DNA from: an uncultured Clostridia bacterium
Lineage (GTDB): Bacteria; Bacillota; Clostridia; Oscillospirales; Ruminococcaceae
NCBI GenBank assembly: GCA_947165805.1
Contig: CAMVBT010000002.1
Span: 1 to 26,286 of the forward strand
Direction of reading: 5' to 3'
DNA: 26,286 nucleotides
Both the position numbers and the translations under genes were made by a program. The notes under the pieces are model-generated. The model saw only the letters and a list, made by a program, of their open reading frames with translations. It was not told where the DNA came from and ran no database searches. Of this stretch, positions 21,921 to 26,286 are shown in pieces. Positions within the stretch are counted from its first letter, which is position 1, and the number at the start of each line of letters is the position of its first letter.

Positions 21921-22450
21921 TAATTTGTAGAACAGGGGGTATAAAATGGTGCTTCTGATGTCCTTATATTATGAAGGGATAAATATTTCCCTCACCTGTT
22001 CTTTGAAAATTGAATAGCAGTATATCGGGTACATTCCCTTTTGCGCCTGCGGGCGTAGCAGAGCGGGAAATGAAAGCGATGGTCGGCATTACAAGCGAGG
22101 ATAAGCGAGGCAGCTTTTGCCAAGAGCGTACAGCTCGACAATTATGATCCGTCCGTTAATGTAGGAGTCGCAGAGTAAGATCCCGGGCAGCGGTTGGCAG
22201 CCGTTGTTTCGTGCGATGAAAAGCAAGAGGGTACAATGATACTTCTGTCCAGTCACAGCCTCAAGCAATGAGGGCAGCCACATGAGAACCATGCGGGGGT
22301 GAGAGTCCCATGATGCCGCGCCGGCGGCAGCCCGATATATTCCCGGAAGCTCCATAATATGGAGTGCTGGCAGGGGTGTCGGGGACAAATATGCCGGAAC
22401 AACTTACAGGCAATATAGCGTAGCAGTGCTATGCTGTTACGCTATTGATA
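21921..22450 (+). ncRNA. Putative large structured noncoding RNA region
   Basis: About 530 bases with no credible gene but many local stems. These include GGCA/TGCC (near 22110), GAGC/GCTC (near 22125), TGCCGC-GCCG-GCGGCA (22314-22329), CTCCAT-AAT-ATGGAG (22350-22364) inside CCCGA/TCGGG (22331-22335 with 22379-22383), and a last imperfect hairpin ATAGCGTA/TACGCTAT (22415-22445). Such density of stems in order, ending in hairpins and a terminator, suggests a transcribed RNA rather than spacer. I cannot assign it to a known RNA class. The only long open frame (minus strand, 22089-22388) merely mirrors this GC-rich part and lacks a ribosome site. Confidence 0.5.
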
Positions 22451-22454
22451 TACA

Positions 22455-22499
22455 GACCGCCGATCTGTTATCCATATAGGTCGGCGGTCATTTTATTTT
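22455..22499 (+). terminator. Rho-independent terminator after the structured region
   Basis: GACCGCCGA (22455-22463) pairs perfectly with TCGGCGGTC (22481-22489), loop 17 bases, followed by ATTTTATTTT. This is a strong intrinsic terminator that would end an RNA transcribed from the preceding 500 bases. It lies just before the small gene at 22511. Confidence 0.85.
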
Positions 22500-22510
22500 C
22501 GGAGAATGCC

Positions 22511-22675
22511 ATGAGAACTGACATATACGCGCTTGACGAGATCAGGATCGAGTTAATAAATATGCTCTGCTTACAGTATGTTGAGAAACTGCTGAAAGAC
22601 GGCAGAATATCGGAAAAACACGCAGAACTGCTTTCCGAACGTTTCAAGGTAAACTGCACAGGAAAACAGAAATAA
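22511..22675 (+). CDS. Small SHOCT-like protein (54 aa)
   Basis: The frame is open from 22445, but that start lies within the hairpin/terminator region. ATG 22511 with GGAG (22501-22504) is chosen. The protein is helical and ends in a SHOCT-like pattern (VEKLLKDGRISEKHAELLSERF). Small proteins of this kind often precede recombinase genes in Clostridia elements. Function unknown; an accessory role in recombination is only suggested by position. No promoter between it and the terminator is obvious. Confidence 0.6.
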   Translation: MRTDIYALDEIRIELINMLCLQYVEKLLKDGRISEKHAELLSERFKVNCTGKQK

Positions 22676-22696
22676 ATCTGTCCACATTGGTAATAG

Positions 22697-22721
22697 CAAT
22701 ACAGACAGAAAAGTGGTATTG
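22697..22721 (+). repeat. Short inverted repeat before the first recombinase
   Basis: CAATAC (22697-22702) and GTATTG (22716-22721) separated by 13 bases, in the 83-base gap before the recombinase gene. It could be an operator or a recombinase-binding site. With no second copy in the window it cannot be called an attachment site. Confidence 0.3.
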
Positions 22722-22758
22722 TGTACTGTAATAAATACGAAAAGAAAGGACTGATCGC

Positions 22759-24279
22759 ATGGTTATCACAAAAATACAGGCGGCGACCGATGTCAAGATC
22801 ATCACGCGGCTTGCGGCATACATAAGGGTATCAAGCGACAGCGAAGATCAGCTCCATTCATTCTCGGCACAGTACAGATACTACAACAGCATCGCAGCCA
22901 ACAGCGATGACACTATACTGATAGACATTTACGCGGACGAGGGCATCACCGGTACCTGCACGGATAAGCGTGACGAGTTCAACCGCATGATGAACGATGC
23001 CCGAAAACACAAGTTCGATAGAATTATAGTAAAATCCGTAACGAGATTCGCTCGTAACACAAAAGACTGCCTCGAAGCGGTTCGTGAGCTGAAGCAGCTC
23101 GGAATATCCGTTTACTTCGAGGAAAACAACATTGATACCAACAAGACCGAGGGAGAAACGCTTATAACCCTGCTCGGTATGGTAGCGCAGAATGAATCGC
23201 TGTCCATATCGAAGAACTTACGCTGGAGCATACAGAAAAGTATGCAAAACGGCACTTATACAAACGGATCTCCGGCTTATGGCTATAATTATGATAACAG
23301 CCAATTATTTATAGATGAAAACAATGCGGAGACTGTAAAAAGAATATTTGATGATTTTCTGAATGGACTCGGACTTCGGACAATCGCTGATAATCTTACA
23401 GATGAAACAGGCATACAATGGTACGCAGCAACGATCAGTTATATATTAACTAATGAGAAGTATATCGGGGATTCGGTGCTCCATAAATACTATACATCTG
23501 AAACCTTGCCGTTTGTAAAGCGGCAAAACAGGGGAGAACAGCCCAAATACTATGCACAAGAAACCCATGAACCAATCATTGATAAGGAAACGTTCAGAAA
23601 GGTTCAAGAACTGATCATCAGTCGCAGACCTACAGAGCGTTCATACGGAACTCAATATACTTTCACCCGTAAAATAAACTGCGGACATTGCGGTTATTTG
23701 TTCAAAAGGATAAATATACGAGACAAAGCATATTGGATATGCAACAAGCACAGCAAAAATGCAGACCTGTGTCCGGTTAGGTCAATACCCGAAGAACTCC
23801 TCAAGGACGCATACATAAGAATGTTCAACAAGCTTAAACGCTTCGGCGACAAGATCATATCTTCGGCGGTTAGTCAGCTTGAGGACTTGATAATGAAGAA
23901 ACAATGTGGGAATCAGAAGATACTCTCCGCAAGGGGTGAACTGATAGCAGCCCGCGAGAAAATGAACCAGATCACCCGACTTCATAGCAGCGGAATCCTC
24001 TCCGATGACATATACAACGCGCAGAAAAAAGAGATCGAAGCGAAGATCATGCGTCTTAAAGAGCTTATGACAGCATCCTGCGATACAGACGGCATCGTCA
24101 GTACGCTGGACAAGCTTTCTGATCTTATGGATATACTGGACGAACATGAAGTTATGACAGAATTCGATGAAACCGTATTCGGACTCATGACCGAGAAGAT
24201 GACCGCAATGTCTGAAAAAGAGGTAGTGTTCAGGCTCATCGGCGGTGTGGAGTTCACAGAAACAGTAGAAAGGCGGTAA
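22759..24279 (+). CDS. Large serine recombinase 1
   Basis: A 506-residue large serine recombinase behind AAAGGA. The resolvase domain covers about residues 17-155, with catalytic Ser25 in YIRVSS and the conserved arginines in VTRFARNT. The recombinase (DNA-binding) domain follows at about 170-290 (ADNLTDETG, ISYILTNEKYIGD). Next come a zinc ribbon (CGHCGYLF ... CNKHSKNADLC) and a coiled-coil-rich C-terminal region. All catalytic parts appear intact. It is the first of three recombinase-family genes in a row, with a five-base gap to the second. It should integrate and excise the element; the target site is unknown. Confidence 0.93.
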   Translation: MVITKIQAATDVKIITRLAAYIRVSSDSEDQLHSFSAQYRYYNSIAANSDDTILIDIYADEGITGTCTDKRDEFNRMMNDARKHKFDRIIVKSVTRFARNTKDCLEAVRELKQLGISVYFEENNIDTNKTEGETLITLLGMVAQNESLSISKNLRWSIQKSMQNGTYTNGSPAYGYNYDNSQLFIDENNAETVKRIFDDFLNGLGLRTIADNLTDETGIQWYAATISYILTNEKYIGDSVLHKYYTSETLPFVKRQNRGEQPKYYAQETHEPIIDKETFRKVQELIISRRPTERSYGTQYTFTRKINCGHCGYLFKRINIRDKAYWICNKHSKNADLCPVRSIPEELLKDAYIRMFNKLKRFGDKIISSAVSQLEDLIMKKQCGNQKILSARGELIAAREKMNQITRLHSSGILSDDIYNAQKKEIEAKIMRLKELMTASCDTDGIVSTLDKLSDLMDILDEHEVMTEFDETVFGLMTEKMTAMSEKEVVFRLIGGVEFTETVERR

Positions 24280-24284
24280 GTGCC

Positions 24285-25061
24285 ATGAAATGCAACAGAA
24301 ACATTCCGTTCGGATATATGATGCGCGGCGGCAAGTACATTGCCGAACCCGCCGAATCCGAAGCCGTTCGTCAGATATTTGAGGTGTATCTGAACGGAAT
24401 GTCTCTGAAAAGCATTGCAGCCGAGATGACAGTGCCATATAACAATGACAAGGTTCTATGGAACAAAAACATGGTCAGCAGGATTATCGAGAACAAGCGT
24501 TATATCGGCGATGATACATACCCACAGATTGTGGAACAGGAGATATTTGACAGAGCAAATACTATCAAATCAGAAAAAGGAAAAACGGCACTTCCGGTGG
24601 ATAACACTACCAAATATCTGCGAAGCCTTATAAAATACGGTCGGAACACCGAGTGCAAACGGCTCAGTGTGAATGATATAAAGGCTCTGACTATGACGAC
24701 AGTAAATATGCTGATAGCCGAGCCAACACTTGCGGCACCGACAGACAGCGTGGAATACAAGCCCACCGCACAGCTTACACTGGCAGAGGAACAGATCAAG
24801 GAGCAGATGAGTGATTCTGCAGCCGATGCGGATAAGCTCATGGCAGATATACTTCGGGCGGCCTCAATACGGTACGACTCCTTCACATACGATGACCGCG
24901 ACAAGACCGACTCTCTGCTCGATATCCTTACACATCACGAAAAGATCGAAGAATTTGATATGGAACTGACCAGACTGGTCATTAAATATATAGTCATAGA
25001 CGGCGGCACGGTCAGCGCCGTGCTTGTCAATGACAAAACGATCCCGATACAAGGAGCGTGA
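24285..25061 (+). CDS. Recombinase-family protein lacking the catalytic domain
   Basis: A 258-residue protein that starts directly in the DNA-binding recombinase domain (IPFGYMMRGGKYIAEPAESEAVRQI, with WNKNMVSRIIENKRYIGD). It has no resolvase domain and so no catalytic Ser. The zinc ribbon is also missing, while the C-terminal part (about 160-258) is kept. The frame is intact, the start ATG 24285 follows the previous stop by five bases, and the next gene begins five bases after its stop. It therefore looks like a maintained accessory protein rather than a broken gene, perhaps a DNA-binding partner that steers the two catalytic recombinases. Confidence 0.85.
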   Translation: MKCNRNIPFGYMMRGGKYIAEPAESEAVRQIFEVYLNGMSLKSIAAEMTVPYNNDKVLWNKNMVSRIIENKRYIGDDTYPQIVEQEIFDRANTIKSEKGKTALPVDNTTKYLRSLIKYGRNTECKRLSVNDIKALTMTTVNMLIAEPTLAAPTDSVEYKPTAQLTLAEEQIKEQMSDSAADADKLMADILRAASIRYDSFTYDDRDKTDSLLDILTHHEKIEEFDMELTRLVIKYIVIDGGTVSAVLVNDKTIPIQGA

Positions 25062-25066
25062 CAGAA

Positions 25067-26286
25067 ATGTTAGTACCTAACATACCGGTAGAATCTGGCG
25101 GCAAGATGCGGGTAACAGTCATTCCCGCTAAGCCGCAGACTGAGACTGCAAAAAAGAAAAGTGCTGTGAAGCGGGTCGCCGCCTACTGCCGAGTATCGAC
25201 AGCCGAGGAAGAACAGACGAGCAGCTACGATGCGCAGTGCCGGTATTACGATGAATACATAAGCAGTCACGAAGATTGGAAAAAGGTCGCTGTCTTCGCG
25301 GACGAGGGTATCACCGGCACACAGGCGAAGAAACGCCCGGAGTTCCTCAAAATGATACGATACTGCCGTCGAGGGAGCATTGACATAATACTTGCAAAAT
25401 CCGTGAGTCGCTTCGCTCGTAACACAGTGGAGAGCTTACAGTATGTCCGAGAGCTGAAAGCGCTGGGAATCACAGTCATCTTTGAGAAAGAGAACATCAA
25501 CACCCTTGAGCAGTCAGACGAGATGCTGCTGACGATATTCTCATGGTTTGCACAAGCGGAATCCGAGAGCATAAGCAAAAACGTATCCTGGGGTATCCGT
25601 CGCTCCTTCGAGCAAGGCAAATTTAGCATGGCGGCGATATTCGGCTATGAAAAGGACGAGAACGGCGAGCCTCGCATAATTCCCGAGCAAGCGGAAACGG
25701 TCAGACTGATATTCACTATGTTCCTGGACGGAGCAAGCTACAGGAATATAGCTGACAAGCTTATAGAGCAGAACACACCGAATGCCCGCGGAGCTGTCAA
25801 GTGGTCGATCTCGACTATATCAAGCATACTTCAGAATGAGAAATATGCGGGAGATGCGCTCCTGCAAAAGACCTTTACCGTTGACTGCATATCCAAGAAA
25901 ACAAAAAAGAACACCGGAGAACTTCCGATGTACTATGTCAGTGATCACCATGCGGCGATAATCGACCGCGATACCTTCAACAAGGCACAGATCGAGATAA
26001 CCCGCCGCAACAGTCTGAAAAAGATATCAGGCAAGGAAACGAACAACAACGGGCAGTACAGTGCCAAGTATGCGCTGACAGAGCGGATGTATTGCGCCGA
26101 ATGCGGCGCGGCGTACCGCAGGACAACATGGACGGCAAAGGGCTACAAGGAGATCGTGTGGCGTTGTGTGAGCCGTTTGGAGAGCGGAAAGAAGAAATGC
26201 AAACACTCCCCGACACTCCACGAAGAAAGCCTCCACAGAGCGATTGTGGAAGCGATACACGGCTCCTGTGCGATAGGGGATGATGT
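25067..26286 (+). CDS. Large serine recombinase 2, 3' partial
   Basis: Open from ATG 25067 (AAGGAG at 25051-25056) to the window end without a stop, 406 full codons. The resolvase domain starts near residue 36, with catalytic Ser44 in YCRVST and VSRFARNT further on. The recombinase domain follows (IADKLIEQN, ISSILQNEKYAGD), then a zinc ribbon (YCAECGAAYRR ... WRC ... KKKCKH). The coiled-coil C-terminus is beyond the edge. It is clearly divergent from recombinase 1, so the two are not a recent duplication. The pair with the non-catalytic middle protein suggests a three-part recombination system. Confidence 0.93.
   Translation, partial: MLVPNIPVESGGKMRVTVIPAKPQTETAKKKSAVKRVAAYCRVSTAEEEQTSSYDAQCRYYDEYISSHEDWKKVAVFADEGITGTQAKKRPEFLKMIRYCRRGSIDIILAKSVSRFARNTVESLQYVRELKALGITVIFEKENINTLEQSDEMLLTIFSWFAQAESESISKNVSWGIRRSFEQGKFSMAAIFGYEKDENGEPRIIPEQAETVRLIFTMFLDGASYRNIADKLIEQNTPNARGAVKWSISTISSILQNEKYAGDALLQKTFTVDCISKKTKKNTGELPMYYVSDHHAAIIDRDTFNKAQIEITRRNSLKKISGKETNNNGQYSAKYALTERMYCAECGAAYRRTTWTAKGYKEIVWRCVSRLESGKKKCKHSPTLHEESLHRAIVEAIHGSCAIGDD

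Larger units (their letters stand above)
20488..26286 (+). mobile_element. Recombination/regulation arm of an integrative mobile element (boundaries not seen)
   Basis: The stretch groups an XRE regulator, paired operators, a region-4 sigma-like protein, long structured noncoding DNA, a SHOCT-like small protein and three serine-recombinase-family genes. This order is typical of integrative elements in gut Clostridia that move by serine recombinases. No relaxase, conjugation gene, terminal repeat or att site is in the window, and the last recombinase runs off the end. The left limit is uncertain; the lexA-like and WYL genes may belong to it. Confidence 0.6.

Noticed and set aside
22089..22388. 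Minus-strand 99-codon frame in the structured region
   Set aside because: No ribosome site or domain; its residues follow the hairpin-rich GC segments, which fit better as RNA.
22697..22721. Inverted repeat before recombinase 1 as an attachment site
   Set aside because: No second copy in the window, arms of only six bases, and att sites are expected at the element's outer end.

Overview
The window looks like a gut or rumen Clostridia chromosome, most likely Oscillospiraceae (Ruminococcus-like). That placement rests on gene content and codon style: NHLM-type peptide exporters, Nif11-leader peptides, an NPxTG-like cell-wall sorting signal and multi-recombinase mobile elements. Every gene I accept is on the + strand. 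The window splits into two blocks. Positions 1-16327 hold a compact biosynthetic, export and signalling locus. Positions from about 18.1 kb to the end hold regulators and the recombination end of a mobile element. A decayed 5'-nucleotidase gene (16328-18040) lies between them.

Block 1 is a RiPP (ribosomally made, post-translationally modified peptide) locus. It opens with two STAS anti-sigma-factor antagonists, the first cut by the window edge. These are followed by a very short HlyD-like adaptor, a C39-peptidase/ABC exporter and a second NHLM-type ABC protein. Next come a 65-aa protein with its own double-glycine motif, an ECF-like sigma factor and a radical SAM/SPASM enzyme. Then there are five tandem precursor peptides with nearly identical 78-residue Nif11-type leaders ending in Gly-Gly. 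Their cores (46-62 aa) vary but share A8, the motif DGHEMGC (10-16), Y20, W32-C33 and Y38.

Directly downstream, joined mostly by ATGA overlaps, is an acyl-assembly set: a GNAT-like acyltransferase of double length, an acyl carrier protein, a ketosynthase with an intact Cys-His-His triad, a ketosynthase-like partner without the catalytic Cys (chain-length-factor-like), and a FabG-type ketoreductase. The block closes with a membrane-anchored SpoIIE/PP2C phosphatase and an RsbW-like ATPase. With the STAS proteins these make a complete partner-switching set.

My reading is that the locus makes a radical-SAM-modified peptide family that may also be acylated by a dedicated minimal type II fatty-acid/polyketide system, then cleaves and exports it with the C39 transporter. 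The sigma factor and partner switch would supply regulation. GNAT-mediated acylation of RiPPs is known from selidamides and goadvionins. This combination of Nif11 cores, radical SAM enzyme and ketosynthase pair is not one I recognise as described.

Block 2 carries a WYL-domain regulator, a LexA-like autocleaving repressor with a zinc-ribbon hypothetical protein, and an XRE regulator with a terminator. Two matching palindromes spaced 31 bp apart follow. A sigma-region-4 protein comes next, flanked by long noncoding stretches with nested inverted repeats. Last are a small SHOCT-like protein and three serine-recombinase-family genes: catalytic, non-catalytic, catalytic and cut by the window end. 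The element's boundaries are not visible.
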